Notes under the pieces: generated by a model
Database searches by the model: none
Told to the model about the DNA's origin: nothing
The model's input: the letters and a program-made list of their open reading frames with translations, nothing else
Made by a program: the position numbers and the translations under genes
Shown here: positions 8,570 through 17,655 of the stretch, in pieces
Layout of the letters: every line of letters starts with the position of its first letter
Numbering within the stretch: position 1 is the stretch's first letter
Source: Kitasatospora sp. NA04385
GTDB lineage: Bacteria; Actinomycetota; Actinomycetes; Streptomycetales; Streptomycetaceae
Direction: 5' to 3'
Length of the DNA: 64,000 nt
Assembly (NCBI RefSeq): GCF_013364235.1
Contig: NZ_CP054919.1
Location: 3,242,054 to 3,306,053 of the forward strand

Positions 8570-9349
8570 TCAGATTCCGATCGAGAAGTCCTGGGTGAGG
8601 TACTGGAGCTGGTTGACCAGCGAGTCCCACACCCCCGTCACCAGGGCCAGGCCGACGGCGACGAGCATCCCGCCGCCGATCCGCATGACCCACTGGTAGT
8701 GCTGCTTGACCCAGCCGAAGGCGCCCAGGGCCTTGCGGAACGCCAGCGCGGCCAGGACGAACGGTACGCCGAGGCCGAGGCAGTAGACGGCCATCAGCAG
8801 TGCGCCACGCCCGGCGCTGGCCTGGTCGATGGCCAGGCCCTGGATCGCCGCCAGCGTCGGCCCGATGCACGGCGTCCAGCCGATGCCGAACACCAGGCCG
8901 AGCAGCGGGGCACCGGCCAGGCCGATCGCGGGGCGGCGGTGCGAGCGCAGTTCGCGCATGGTGAAGCCGGGCAGCAGGCCCATGAAGGCCAGGCCCATCA
9001 GCACGGTGAGCACGCCCATCACGACCGAGATGACCCGCCGGTGCGCCTCCAGGCTGTGGCCGAAGGAGCCGAACAGCGCGCCGCCGGAGACGAACACCGC
9101 GGCGAAGCCGAGCACGAACAGCAGCGAGCCGGCCAGCATCCGGCCGCGCCGGGCGCCCCTGGCGTCGGAGAGGTCGGCGGCGGAGAACCCGGTGACGTAG
9201 CTGAGGTAGCCGGGCACCAGCGGCAGCACGCACGGCGAGAAGAACGAGACCAGCCCGGCGGCCAGCGCGATCGGCAGGGCCAGCACCAGCGCGCCGCTGC
9301 CGACCGTCTCGTTGTACCCGATGTCGGACGCCGCCAGCAGGGTGCTCAC
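8570..9349 (-). CDS. ccdA: Thiol-disulfide electron carrier CcdA
   Basis: 259-residue membrane protein of the DsbD-beta/CcdA family that moves reducing equivalents from cytoplasmic thioredoxin to extracytoplasmic ResA-like proteins to keep apocytochrome c reduced. The two redox cysteines are in SFFSPCVLPLVPGY and GIGWTPCIGPTLAAI. Six hydrophobic segments are visible. GTG 9349 overlaps the tlpA stop as GTGA; a GTG six bases further upstream is an alternative start. Confidence 0.93.
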   Translation of the reverse strand: MSTLLAASDIGYNETVGSGALVLALPIALAAGLVSFFSPCVLPLVPGYLSYVTGFSAADLSDARGARRGRMLAGSLLFVLGFAAVFVSGGALFGSFGHSLEAHRRVISVVMGVLTVLMGLAFMGLLPGFTMRELRSHRRPAIGLAGAPLLGLVFGIGWTPCIGPTLAAIQGLAIDQASAGRGALLMAVYCLGLGVPFVLAALAFRKALGAFGWVKQHYQWVMRIGGGMLVAVGLALVTGVWDSLVNQLQYLTQDFSIGI

Positions 9350-9948
9350 TTCGACTCCGCCAGCACCGGGTCGACCATCTTCTGCAGGTCCTCGGCGGAC
9401 ATCGCGCGCATCGCCCGGGCGGCCAGCCTGCCGTCCCGGTCGATCACGATGGTGGTGGGGATGGACTGCGGGTTGAGGCTGCCCTTGGGGAACTTGAGGA
9501 TCTCGGCGCCGTCCGGGTCGTAGATGCTCGGGTAGGTGACCCCGAAGTTCTTCTCGAACGCGACGGCGTTGGCGGTGTCGGTGTCCCGGGTGTTGATGCC
9601 GAGGAACTGGACCTGGTCGCCGTACTTCTCGCTGGTCTCCTGCAGGCCCTTGGCCTCGGCCCGGCACGGGCTGCACCAGGAGCCCCAGATGTTGAGGACG
9701 ACCACCTTGCCGCGGTAGTCGGAGAGCTTGAGCGGGTTGCCGTCCAGCGAGGTGCCGGTGATGTCGGGGGCGGCCACCCGGCCGGCGGGGGCCGCGGTGG
9801 CGATGCCGCCCTTGCCGGTGACGAAGCCGACCCCGCCGCCGCTGTTGCTGCTGCTGCTGCCGGAGCTGGAGCACCCGGCGAGGGCCAGGGCGGTGGCCGC
9901 GCCGAGAGCGGCGGTGAGGCGGATGCGGCGGCTGGACGTCCGTGACAT
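9346..9948 (-). CDS. TlpA/ResA-like thiol-disulfide oxidoreductase lipoprotein
   Basis: 200 residues. The N terminus has a twin-Arg-containing charged start and a lipobox LALAGC (Cys26), then a Ser/Gly linker. The thioredoxin fold carries the active site WGSWCSPCRAE (Cys92, Cys95) and the cis-Pro segment QSIPTTIVIDRDGRL. It is expected to be anchored outside the membrane and to reduce apocytochrome c cysteines using electrons from CcdA, whose gene overlaps its stop. It is the first gene of the maturation operon. Confidence 0.93.
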   Translation of the reverse strand: MSRTSSRRIRLTAALGAATALALAGCSSSGSSSSNSGGGVGFVTGKGGIATAAPAGRVAAPDITGTSLDGNPLKLSDYRGKVVVLNIWGSWCSPCRAEAKGLQETSEKYGDQVQFLGINTRDTDTANAVAFEKNFGVTYPSIYDPDGAEILKFPKGSLNPQSIPTTIVIDRDGRLAARAMRAMSAEDLQKMVDPVLAESK

Positions 9949-9983
9949 GTGAAAAGTTTCGCATGGCTTCGCGGCCCGTTTTA

Positions 9984-10014
9984 GGGGGGTCCGGCCTTCT
10001 CGGACGGACCCCCC
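9984..10014 (-). terminator. Hairpin between the hemL operon and the cytochrome c maturation operon
   Basis: Ten-bp perfect arms (GGGGGGTCCG at 9984-9993, complement at 10005-10014) surround an 11-base loop. It lies downstream of the minus-strand phosphatase gene and upstream of tlpA, so it separates the two transcription units. No T-run follows, as is usual in high-GC actinobacteria. Confidence 0.75.
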
Positions 10015-10099
10015 TTGACCTGCGGCTTTCCCGCTTATGATCGTCTTAATTCGGGCATATCGCCACGCGCTGGGCTTACTCCGCGCGGCCCGGTGTGAG

Positions 10100-10789
10100 C
10101 TACGCCCCGAAGCTCTTGCCCACCGGCTTGTCGCCCTTCTTGCCCTGGCCCACCAGGTGCGCCGGCAGCAGGTCCCGGGCCGGCTCGCGGTAGCCGATCG
10201 AGACGATCCGGTCGCCCTCGTAGGTGAAGCTGGTCAGCGAGGCCAGCGAGCACTGCCGGCGGCGCGGGTCGTGCCACAGCCGGCGGCGCTCCGCGAAGGA
10301 GCGCAGGATCCAGATCGGCAGCTGGTGGCTGACGCACACCGCCTCGTGCCCGCGGGCCGCGTCCCGGGCCGCCGCGAGGGCGCCCATCATCCGCACCACC
10401 TGGTCGATGTACGGCTCGCCCCAGGACGGCTTGAACGGGTTGGTCAGGTACTTCCAGTACGCGGGGTTGCGCAGCGAGCCGTCGCCGACGCCGAAGGTCT
10501 TGCCCTCGAAGACGTTCTCCGCCTCGATCAGCCGGGGGTCGGCCGCCACCTGGAGGCCGTGCGCCTTGGCGATCGGCTCGGCGGTCTCCTGGGCGCGCTC
10601 CAGCGGCGAGGCCACCACGTGCGTGATGTCCCGGTCCTTGAGGTGCTCGCCGACCCGCTCGGCCATCTGCCGGCCCAGGTCGGAGAGGTGGTAGCCGGGG
10701 AGGCGGCCGTACAGCACGCCCTCCGGGTTGTGCACCTCACCGTGCCGCATCACGTGGACGACGGTGATGTCCTGGTTCTTCTCGGTCAC
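10100..10789 (-). CDS. Histidine phosphatase family protein (phosphoglycerate mutase-like)
   Basis: 229 residues with the catalytic [20 protein letters not shown] block (R15, H16) and a second catalytic region CVSHQLPIW. The substrate is not deducible; homologues are named phosphoglycerate mutase or acid phosphatase. GTG 10789 overlaps the hemL stop as GTGA, so it is translationally coupled to haem synthesis. That linkage is conserved in streptomycetes but unexplained. A C-terminal basic tail [12 protein letters not shown] is seen. Confidence 0.88.
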   Translation of the reverse strand: MTEKNQDITVVHVMRHGEVHNPEGVLYGRLPGYHLSDLGRQMAERVGEHLKDRDITHVVASPLERAQETAEPIAKAHGLQVAADPRLIEAENVFEGKTFGVGDGSLRNPAYWKYLTNPFKPSWGEPYIDQVVRMMGALAAARDAARGHEAVCVSHQLPIWILRSFAERRRLWHDPRRRQCSLASLTSFTYEGDRIVSIGYREPARDLLPAHLVGQGKKGDKPVGKSFGA

Positions 10790-12129
10790 TTGGCGGTCTC
10801 CTCGGTGGCCTCGGCCGCGGCGCGGGCGGCGGCGGGCAGGGCGGCGGCGATCCGCTCGACCGCGCGCTCGTCGTGCGCGGCCGAGACGAACCAGGACTCG
10901 AAGGCCGACGGCGGCAGGTAGACGCCCTGGCTCAGCATCGAGTGGAAGAACGGGTTGAAGCGGAAGGCCTGCTGGCCGCGCGCCTCGTCGTAGTTCGTGA
11001 CCTGCTGGTCGGTGAAGAAGACCGAGAACATGTTGCCCGCGGTCTGCAGCCGGTGCGCCACGCCCTCCTTGGCGAGCGCCGCGGTGACCAGGCCGGACAC
11101 CTCGGCGGCCGCCCGGTCCACGGCGGCGTACGCCTCGTCGGTGCAGTGCCGCAGCTGGGCCAGGCCGGCGGCGGTGGCGATCGGGTTCCCGGAGAGCGTG
11201 CCGGCCTGGTAGACCGGGCCGGCCGGGGCCAGCTGCGCCATCACGTCGGCGCGGCCGCCGAACGCGGCGGCGGGGAAGCCGCCGCCCATCACCTTGCCGA
11301 AGGTGAGCAGGTCCGGCGCCCAGCCCTCCTGCGCGGCCTCCAGCCCGTACCAGCCGGCCCGGGAGACCCGGAAGCCGGTCATCACCTCGTCGGAGACGAA
11401 CAGCGCGCCGTCGGCCCGGCAGATTTCGGCCAGGCCGCGGTTGAAGCCGGGCAGCGGCGGGACGACGCCCATGTTGCCGGGCGAGGCCTCGGTGATCACG
11501 CAGGCGATCTCGCCGGGGTGGGCGGCGAACGCGGCGCGCACCGCGTCCAGGTCGTTGTACGGCAGCACGATGGTGTCGCCGGCCTGGGCGCCGGTCACGC
11601 CGGGGGTGTCCGGCAGGGCGAAGGTGGCGACGCCGGAACCGGCGGCGGCCAGCAGCGCGTCCACGTGACCGTGGTAACACCCGGCGAACTTGACCACCTT
11701 GGCGCGGCCGGTGAAGCCGCGGGCCAGCCGGATCGCCGACATGGTGGCCTCGGTGCCGCTGGAGACCAGGCGCACCTGCTCGACCGGCGCGATCCGGGAG
11801 ACGATCTCCTCGGCGAGCTCCACCTCGCCCTGCCCCGGCGTCCCGAACGAGGTGCCGAGGGACACCGCCCGCTGCACCGCCTCGACCACCGCCGGGTGGG
11901 CGTGGCCGAGCAGCATGGGGCCCCAGGAGCAGACCAGGTCCACGTACTCGCGGCCGTCCGCGTCGGTCAGGTACGGGCCGGTGCCGGACACCATGAAGCG
12001 GGGCGTGCCGCCGACCGCGCGGAAGGCCCGCACCGGCGAGTTGACGCCGCCGGGGGTGACGGCCAGGGCGCGGTCGAACAGCGACTGGGACTGGGGGGCT
12101 TCGTACGGGTAGCTCATCTGCTCGCTCAT
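10786..12129 (-). CDS. hemL: Glutamate-1-semialdehyde 2,1-aminomutase
   Basis: 447-residue PLP enzyme of the C5 tetrapyrrole pathway that converts glutamate-1-semialdehyde to 5-aminolevulinate. The PLP lysine is K279 in [13 protein letters not shown], and [16 protein letters not shown] binds the cofactor phosphate. It acts downstream of HemA and upstream of HemB, both encoded 16-21 kb away. ATG 12129 is used; ATG 12117 (MSYPYEAP) is an equally plausible start that better matches the usual family N terminus. Confidence 0.95.
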   Translation of the reverse strand: MSEQMSYPYEAPQSQSLFDRALAVTPGGVNSPVRAFRAVGGTPRFMVSGTGPYLTDADGREYVDLVCSWGPMLLGHAHPAVVEAVQRAVSLGTSFGTPGQGEVELAEEIVSRIAPVEQVRLVSSGTEATMSAIRLARGFTGRAKVVKFAGCYHGHVDALLAAAGSGVATFALPDTPGVTGAQAGDTIVLPYNDLDAVRAAFAAHPGEIACVITEASPGNMGVVPPLPGFNRGLAEICRADGALFVSDEVMTGFRVSRAGWYGLEAAQEGWAPDLLTFGKVMGGGFPAAAFGGRADVMAQLAPAGPVYQAGTLSGNPIATAAGLAQLRHCTDEAYAAVDRAAAEVSGLVTAALAKEGVAHRLQTAGNMFSVFFTDQQVTNYDEARGQQAFRFNPFFHSMLSQGVYLPPSAFESWFVSAAHDERAVERIAAALPAAARAAAEATEETAK

Positions 12130-12213
12130 CCGTTGGGTGCTGGGAGCGGCCGGGAACCGCCCTTACCCGGACATGGTCTCAAATCGTGTCCTGGCGTTCT
12201 GCATGTCGGGCCC

Positions 12214-12233
12214 GATCATCTGGAACGATGATC
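12214..12233. promoter_or_regulatory. Inverted repeat upstream of hemL
   Basis: GATCATC (12214-12220) and its complement GATGATC (12227-12233) flank a six-base centre. The element lies in the divergent hemL/12389 intergenic region and could be a regulator site. No regulator can be named. Confidence 0.35.
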
Positions 12234-12388
12234 CGTGTGCTGCTCCCCTCACTGGCTGTGCCAAAGGTAAGGTCGAGTGACGCGCGCTCGTGTAGCGCGC
12301 CGGCAGACGGGTAAGGGGCATGTTCGGGAGGGACACCGAGCGTGCGAGGGTCTGTCGATTCCGGCGAGTTCCGGTGAGGATGGTCCGA

Positions 12389-12985
12389 GTGTCCGAGAGG
12401 CAGGACGGTTTCGACGAGGCCGCGGGGCTCAGCCGCAGGCCCGGCGAGGCCGGCGGGGGTACGGGAACGGGCAGGGGAAGGAGGGGCGAGGGCAGAGTGG
12501 GGGTCACCTACAAGTACTTCGGCGCTCCGGACCGCGCGACCGCCGCCAGGGTTCCCACCGCTCTCGGTCCCGGCGGCCTGGGGCTGGACGCCGGCGAACT
12601 GGGCACCCTCGGCCGGCTCGGCGACCTGATGGAGACCAGCGGCTCCGCCGGCGGCCACCTCTCCACCAAGATCAAGCCCGAGACGATGAGCGCGATGGTG
12701 CTCACCGGCATCCAGGGCGTCCCGCTGCACCACGTCCCCCCGCTCGAACTGGTCGTCCTGCACCCCGACTACGCGGTGGTCCAACTCCCGCACACCGTGG
12801 TCGAACCGCTGCGCAAGGCCGACGAGACCGAGCTCGGCGCCGCCGCCTTCATCTGGTCCACCGTCCCCGACCGCCGCGGCCCGCGGGACGCCTTCGTCAT
12901 CTACCAGATGCTGCACGAGTGGCAGGACTTCGCCAACCGCCTGCACGAGGCCGGCCACCAGCTGTACTGCCTGGTCTGGCCCTGA
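12389..12985 (+). CDS. Conserved hypothetical protein
   Basis: 198 residues from GTG 12389, chosen because GTGAGGA lies about eight bases upstream. ATG codons at 12320 and 12380 are also in frame. The first 40 residues are Gly/Arg-rich and low complexity; the globular part starts at VTYKYFGAPD and includes HHVPPLELVVLHPDYAVVQL and a C-terminal FVIYQMLHEWQDFANRLHEA. I do not recognise a catalytic motif. Actinobacterial orthologues appear to sit next to hemL, from memory. It converges on the response regulator gene. Confidence 0.6.
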   Translation: MSERQDGFDEAAGLSRRPGEAGGGTGTGRGRRGEGRVGVTYKYFGAPDRATAARVPTALGPGGLGLDAGELGTLGRLGDLMETSGSAGGHLSTKIKPETMSAMVLTGIQGVPLHHVPPLELVVLHPDYAVVQLPHTVVEPLRKADETELGAAAFIWSTVPDRRGPRDAFVIYQMLHEWQDFANRLHEAGHQLYCLVWP

Positions 12986-12995
12986 CGGTCCGGGG

Positions 12996-13664
12996 TCAGG
13001 GCACCAGCCGGTAGCCGACGCCGCGGACGGTCTCGATCACGCAGCGGGCCCGGGCGGCCGCGAGCTTGCGGCGCAGGGCGGCGACGTACACCTCGACGAT
13101 GTTGAGGTCGCCGCGGAAGGCGGTGTCCCAGACCGAGTCGAGGATCTCCGGCTTGGGGACGGCCTGGCCGGGCCGCCGGGCCAGGCACTCCAGGACGCCG
13201 AACTCCTTGGCGGTCAGCCGCAGTCCCGTCCCGCCGACGGTGCAGCGCCGGGCCGCCGGGTCCACCGTCAGGTCGCCGACCGCCAGCACCGCGGAGCGGC
13301 CCGCCGCGCCCCGCCGGATCAGGGCGCGCAGCCGGGCGGCCAGCACCACGTACGAGAAGGGCTTGCGGAGGAAGTCGTCCGCCCCGCAGTCCAGCGCCTC
13401 GGCCTCGTCCCACTCGCCGCTCTTCGCGGTGAGGATCAGCACCGGCACCGGGTTCTCCGCCTGCCGCAGGGCCCGGCAGACCCGGTAGCCGTTGAGCCCG
13501 GGGAGCATCAGGTCGAGCACCACCGCCGCGTACCGGACCGCCCCGGCCTGCGCCAGGCCGCTCACGCCGTCGCCCGCCACGTCGACCGCGTAGCCGTCGG
13601 CGCGCAGCCCGTCGGCGAGCGACTGCGCCAGCCGTACCTCGTCCTCGACCAGTAGGAGCCTCAT
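12996..13664 (-). CDS. OmpR/PhoB-family response regulator
   Basis: 222 residues. The receiver domain (1-115) has the acidic pocket E7-D8, phospho-acceptor D51 in VVLDLMLPG, T79 and K100-P101. The C-terminal winged helix (about 130-222) ends in ETVRGVGYRLVP. It is separated from the histidine kinase at 15068-16669 by a DUF2079 gene on the other strand, an unusual split arrangement, so pairing is inferred. Direct repeats of TTCAG before the DUF2079 gene are the likely target. Confidence 0.9.
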   Translation of the reverse strand: MRLLLVEDEVRLAQSLADGLRADGYAVDVAGDGVSGLAQAGAVRYAAVVLDLMLPGLNGYRVCRALRQAENPVPVLILTAKSGEWDEAEALDCGADDFLRKPFSYVVLAARLRALIRRGAAGRSAVLAVGDLTVDPAARRCTVGGTGLRLTAKEFGVLECLARRPGQAVPKPEILDSVWDTAFRGDLNIVEVYVAALRRKLAAARARCVIETVRGVGYRLVP

Positions 13665-13716
13665 GCCGGCCAGCCTAGACAGGGCCCCGGCGGGGCGGCC
13701 CGGGGCTGAAAGGATC

Positions 13717-13742
13717 TTCAGCTTCGTTCAGGATCCCCTCAG
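13717..13742. promoter_or_regulatory. Direct TTCAG repeats, candidate response-regulator site
   Basis: TTCAG occurs at 13717 and 13727 and CTCAG at 13738, spacings of 10 and 11 bases. One-turn-spaced direct repeats are the usual layout of OmpR/PhoB-family operators. They lie between the divergent response regulator and DUF2079 genes and end 24 bases before the DUF2079 ATG. Confidence 0.5.
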
Positions 13743-13766
13743 CGCGGCCTTCCTACGTTCGCGCCC

Positions 13767-15125
13767 ATGCTGTTCCGACGGTGGTTCCCAGTCCTGCTCC
13801 CGGTGGTCCTGTTCGGCGCCTACGGCACGGTGGCGGTGGTGCGCCAGCAGCGGATGGAGACCTCCGGCTTCGACCTGGGGATCTTCGAGCAGGGGGTGCG
13901 CGGCTACGCCGGGCTGGGCGCGCCGGTGTCCGCCCTGAAGGGCAGCGGGTTCAACCTGCTCGGCGACCACTTCAGCCCGGTGCTGGCCGTCCTCGCGCCG
14001 CTCTACCGGCTGTTCCCGGACGCCCGGACGCTGCTGCTCGCGCAGGCGGCGCTGTTCGCGCTGTCCGCGCTGCCGGTGGCCCGGCTGGCCGTGGACCGGC
14101 TCGGGCCGGTGCGCGGCGCCGCGGTGGGCTGCGGGTACGGGCTGTCCTGGGGGCTGTGGACGGCGGTGGAGTTCGACTTCCACGAGATCGCGTTCGCGGT
14201 GCCGCTCGCCGCCTTCGCCGTCGAGGCGCTGGCCCGCGGGCGGTGGCGGGCCGCGGTGGGGTGGGCGCTGCCGCTGCTGCTGGTCAAGGAGGACCAGGGC
14301 CTGCTGGTGGCGGCGGTCGGGGCGTACGTGTTCGCCCGCGGACGGCGGGCGCTGGGGGCGGCGGCGGTGCTCGCCGCGGTGGGCGTGACGGTGCTGGCGG
14401 TGTTCCTGGTCATCCCCGCGCACAACCCGGACGGCCTGTACACCTATGCGGCGAGCGGGAGTTGGCGGGGCGGCGACCCGCTGGCCCGGCTGCTGCTGCC
14501 GGGCGGGAAGTGGCGGACGGTGCTGGTGCTGCTGTTGCCGACCGCGTTCCTGGCGCTGCGCTCGCCGCTGGTGCTGCTCGCCGTTCCCCCGCTGGCGGCC
14601 CGCTTCTGGTCCGTCGACCCCGCCTACTGGGACACCCGGCAGCACTACAACGCGGTGCTGATGCCGATCCTGTTCCTGGCGCTGACCGACGGCCTGGACC
14701 GGGTGCGCCGCCGGGCGCGGCCGTGGTCCGGGCCGGTGGCGGCGCTGGTGCCGGTGCTGGTGCCGGTGCTGGCCCTGCTGCTGTTCCCCCCGGCCCCGGC
14801 CGGCTCCGCTCCCCCGCGGCCGGTGGACGCCCGGGCCGTGCTGGCGACCGTCCCGGACGGCGCCCGGGTCGCCGCCGCGAACCGGCTGGCGCCCCAACTG
14901 ACCGGGCGCTGCACCGTCTCGCTGTTCCCCTACCTCACCCGCCCCGGCCGGGACGCGCCGTGGGGCCGCCCGACCGCGGAGTGGGTGGCGGTCCTGGACC
15001 GGCCGGGCGACTTCCCGCTCCCGGAGGCCGAGATGCTCCGGGCCCGCGCCGAACTGGCCGACCAGGGCTACCGCGAGGTGGCCGCCGGGGGCGGGGTCGC
15101 GGTGTACCGGTGGTCGCCCGACTGA
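13767..15125 (+). CDS. DUF2079 polytopic membrane protein
   Basis: 452 residues with about ten hydrophobic segments. Family hallmarks are SGFDLGIFEQGVRGYA near the N terminus and HFSPVLAVLAPLYRLFPD, followed by VEFDFHEIAFAVPLAA. DUF2079 proteins resemble GT-C glycosyltransferases in topology, but no activity is established. The gene lies between the response regulator and histidine kinase genes and is a likely target of that system. Its last 58 bases overlap the 3' end of the convergent kinase gene. Confidence 0.8.
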   Translation: MLFRRWFPVLLPVVLFGAYGTVAVVRQQRMETSGFDLGIFEQGVRGYAGLGAPVSALKGSGFNLLGDHFSPVLAVLAPLYRLFPDARTLLLAQAALFALSALPVARLAVDRLGPVRGAAVGCGYGLSWGLWTAVEFDFHEIAFAVPLAAFAVEALARGRWRAAVGWALPLLLVKEDQGLLVAAVGAYVFARGRRALGAAAVLAAVGVTVLAVFLVIPAHNPDGLYTYAASGSWRGGDPLARLLLPGGKWRTVLVLLLPTAFLALRSPLVLLAVPPLAARFWSVDPAYWDTRQHYNAVLMPILFLALTDGLDRVRRRARPWSGPVAALVPVLVPVLALLLFPPAPAGSAPPRPVDARAVLATVPDGARVAAANRLAPQLTGRCTVSLFPYLTRPGRDAPWGRPTAEWVAVLDRPGDFPLPEAEMLRARAELADQGYREVAAGGGVAVYRWSPD

Positions 15126-16669
15126 TCCGGGGCCGGGGCCCGGTCCGGGGCCGGGTTGTCGGCCGGGGCCGGGTCGGACGTGTCGAGGGGCAGCCGGACC
15201 ACCAGTTCCGCGCCGGTGCCAGCGGACGGCTCGACGGCCTCGGCCGAGCCGCCCAGCCCCTCGGCGATGCCCCGCACCAGCGACAGGCCCAGCCCCGTGC
15301 CGCCGTCCGTCCTGGACCTGGCCTCGTCCAGCCGGACGAACCGTTCGAAGACCCGCTCCCGGTCGGCGGCCGGAATGCCCGGACCGTCGTCGGCGACGGT
15401 CAGCACCGCCCGGCCGTCAAGGACCCGGAGCGCCACCGTGACCCGCTCGGCGGCGTGCCGGCAGGCGTTGTCCAGCAGGTTGTCGACCACCCGGCCGAGC
15501 AGCTGCTCGGTGCCCGGGACGGTGACGGGCCGCAGCTCGGCCACCCGGATCCGCCGCTCGCCGCCGAAGGCCCGTTCGGCGAGTTGCTCGGACAGCAGGC
15601 CGTCCCATGCGACGGTGGCGGTCTGGCGGGGCCGCTCCTCGGCGCGGGAGAGCAGCAGCAGGTCGTCGGTGAGCCGGTGCAGCCGGGTGGTGTCGGCCAG
15701 GCTGCGCTCCACCACCTCGCGCCAGTCGGCCCGCTCGGGGTGCGCCACCGCCACCTCCAGCGTGCTGCGCAGCACGGCGACGGGGGTGCGCAGTTCGTGG
15801 GCGGCGTCGGTGACCAGGCGGCGCTGCTCGACCAGCGAGCGCTCCAGCCGGTCGAGGGTGCGGTTGGTGGTCACCGCCAGCCCGGCGATCTCGTCCCGGG
15901 CCGCCGGGACCGGCACCCGCTCGTGGAAGGCACCCGCCCCGATCAGCTCCATCCGACGGCGGATCGCCTCCACCGGTCGCAGCGCCAGCCCGGTGACCGC
16001 CCAGGCCACCAGCGCCACGAACAGCGACCCGAACGGCACCACGTACCAGCCCAGGATGGAGCGGACCTTGGCCCGGGTGGCCTTCGCCTCGATCGGGTTG
16101 ACCATGATGTAGGTGGTGACCCACTGGTCGGCCAGGTCGGTCCGGCCGGTGAGCGCGTTCAGGTTCCGGCCGCGCTGCGGCTCGGTGCGGCGCAGGAAGG
16201 TGACGGTGCGGTCGGTGGGGTTGGGGCCGACCGGCGTGCTGATGTCGTAGCCGACGCCGTCCGGCAGGTGGATCCGCAGCAGGTCGGCGTAGCCGTGCAC
16301 GTGGTTGGTCAGCGGCGGGAGGTAGTTGGACTTCCCCTGGTCGACCCGGTCGTGGACGGCCCAGCTGCCGTCCTCCAGCACGATGGCGTACGCCGACTGC
16401 TGGTACCCGCCCTCGATCAGGCGGCCGAACCACGCGATCCAGGGCGGGGCGCCGGGGTCGGTCGGTTCGGTGTCGGGCGTCTCCGGGGGTGTGATCGCGG
16501 CGTCCAGCAGGGTGGCCTCGCGCAGCGCCTTCGCCTCCGCGTTCGGCATCCACTGCTGGTAGGCCGCGTCGCCGACCCAGACGGTGGCCAGCGACAGGGC
16601 GAGCACCGAGGCCGCCGCCGCGCCGAGCGCGGCCCGCACCCGTACCGAGACCCTCCCCCACCAGCGCAC
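15068..16669 (-). CDS. Sensor histidine kinase
   Basis: 533 residues. Transmembrane helix 1 is at about residues 9-30, followed by an extracytoplasmic sensor segment to about 195, helix 2 (WYVVPFGSLFVALVAWAVTG), HAMP, HisKA with phospho-acceptor His in VTDAAHELRTPVAVLR, and an HATPase domain with N box DNLLDNACRH, G1 VADDGPGIP and G2 GTGLGLSLV. The C-terminal 40 residues are Pro/Ala-rich and are encoded where the gene overlaps the convergent DUF2079 gene. The cognate regulator is probably the one at 12996. Confidence 0.92.
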   Translation of the reverse strand: MRWWGRVSVRVRAALGAAAASVLALSLATVWVGDAAYQQWMPNAEAKALREATLLDAAITPPETPDTEPTDPGAPPWIAWFGRLIEGGYQQSAYAIVLEDGSWAVHDRVDQGKSNYLPPLTNHVHGYADLLRIHLPDGVGYDISTPVGPNPTDRTVTFLRRTEPQRGRNLNALTGRTDLADQWVTTYIMVNPIEAKATRAKVRSILGWYVVPFGSLFVALVAWAVTGLALRPVEAIRRRMELIGAGAFHERVPVPAARDEIAGLAVTTNRTLDRLERSLVEQRRLVTDAAHELRTPVAVLRSTLEVAVAHPERADWREVVERSLADTTRLHRLTDDLLLLSRAEERPRQTATVAWDGLLSEQLAERAFGGERRIRVAELRPVTVPGTEQLLGRVVDNLLDNACRHAAERVTVALRVLDGRAVLTVADDGPGIPAADRERVFERFVRLDEARSRTDGGTGLGLSLVRGIAEGLGGSAEAVEPSAGTGAELVVRLPLDTSDPAPADNPAPDRAPAPDQSGDHRYTATPPPAATSR

Positions 16670-16699
16670 CGCGCCAGGATAGGCGACGACCGCCCGTGG

Positions 16700-17590
16700 T
16701 CAACTCCCGGCCGCGGCCCGGAGGAAGGGCAGGAAGGCGGCGACGGCCGGGGCGGGCAGCCGGCCCCGGCGGACGACGGCGTGGACGTGGCGGACGGGGG
16801 TGTCGTCCGGGTGCAGCGGGACGAGCGCGAGGTCGGGGCGGGCCGCGCGGGCGGCCAGCGAGGGGATCAGCGTGATGCCCAACCCGGCGGCGACCAGGCC
16901 GAGTTTGGCCGTCCAGCCGGCCACCTCGTACTCGATCCGGGGGTGGAAGCCGCTGCGGACGCAGGCCGCGAGCAGGGTGGCCTCGGGGTGGCGGCTGGCA
17001 GCGATCCAGGGTTCCGGGGCGAGTTCGGCCAGCCGCAGGCGGCGGCGCCGGGCCAGCGGGTGGGTGCGCGGGACGGCCACCAGGACGGGGTCGTCGACCA
17101 GCCGGTGCAGCTCGAACAGGTCGGTGTCGTACGGGTGTCCGGGGTAGGCGGTGACCACGGCGAGGTCGATCGAGCCGTCCGCGAGCAGGCCGAGCAGGTG
17201 GCCGGAGAGGCCCTCGGTGAGGGTCGGCGCGATCGCCGGGTGCGCGGCCCGGAAGGCGGCCAGCGCGGCCGGGACGAGGGCGGCGTTGGCGCTGTCGAAG
17301 GCGCCGAGCCGGAGCCGGCCGGTGGCCAGGCCGGTGAGCGCGGCCAGGTCGCGCCGGGTGCCGTCGAGCCGCTCCAGCAGCGCCTCGGCGTGCGGCAGCA
17401 GCGTCCGCCCGTGCTCGGTCAGGCACACTCCGCGGGGCAGCCGGTCGAACAGGGCGACGCCCAACTCGCCCTCCAGTGAAGCGATCTGACGCGAGATCGC
17501 GGACTGCGTCCAGCCCAGCCGCTCGCCCGCCGCGGTGAACGAGCCGAGTCGGGCCGCGGTGCGGAAGACCTCCAGCCAAGCCATGTCCAT
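16700..17590 (-). CDS. LysR-family transcriptional regulator
   Basis: 296 residues. The N-terminal winged HTH (LEVFRTAARLGSFTAAGERLGWTQSAISRQIASLE, seen at about residues 6-40) is typical, and the rest is a periplasmic-binding-like effector domain (about 90-296). It is divergent from a dehydrogenase gene, the classic LysR arrangement, with a GCATGG-CTA-CCATGC palindrome starting four bases before its ATG. The second Met (17584) is an alternative start. Confidence 0.92.
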   Translation of the reverse strand: MDMAWLEVFRTAARLGSFTAAGERLGWTQSAISRQIASLEGELGVALFDRLPRGVCLTEHGRTLLPHAEALLERLDGTRRDLAALTGLATGRLRLGAFDSANAALVPAALAAFRAAHPAIAPTLTEGLSGHLLGLLADGSIDLAVVTAYPGHPYDTDLFELHRLVDDPVLVAVPRTHPLARRRRLRLAELAPEPWIAASRHPEATLLAACVRSGFHPRIEYEVAGWTAKLGLVAAGLGITLIPSLAARAARPDLALVPLHPDDTPVRHVHAVVRRGRLPAPAVAAFLPFLRAAAGS

Positions 17591-17593
17591 AGT

Positions 17594-17608
17594 GCATGGC
17601 TACCATGC
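17594..17608. promoter_or_regulatory. LysR-type operator candidate
   Basis: A perfect palindrome GCATGG-CTA-CCATGC, spacing centred on a T-N-A dyad, lies between the LysR start (17590) and the dehydrogenase start (17656). Position suggests autoregulation and control of the divergent gene. Confidence 0.5.
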
Positions 17609-17655
17609 CGGACATTCGTTTGTCGCCTGGCTGGGACGCGCCTAGCGTGGTCGCC

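Noticed and set aside
10037..10921. Plus-strand frame starting at an ATG after a TTGACC/TATGAT pair
   Set aside because: Antisense to the histidine phosphatase and hemL; the -10/-35 spacing is only 15 bases.
13781..17479. A 1232-codon open frame on the plus strand
   Set aside because: Ala/Gly/Arg low complexity, spans three real genes on both strands, no domain; typical of high-GC antisense frames.
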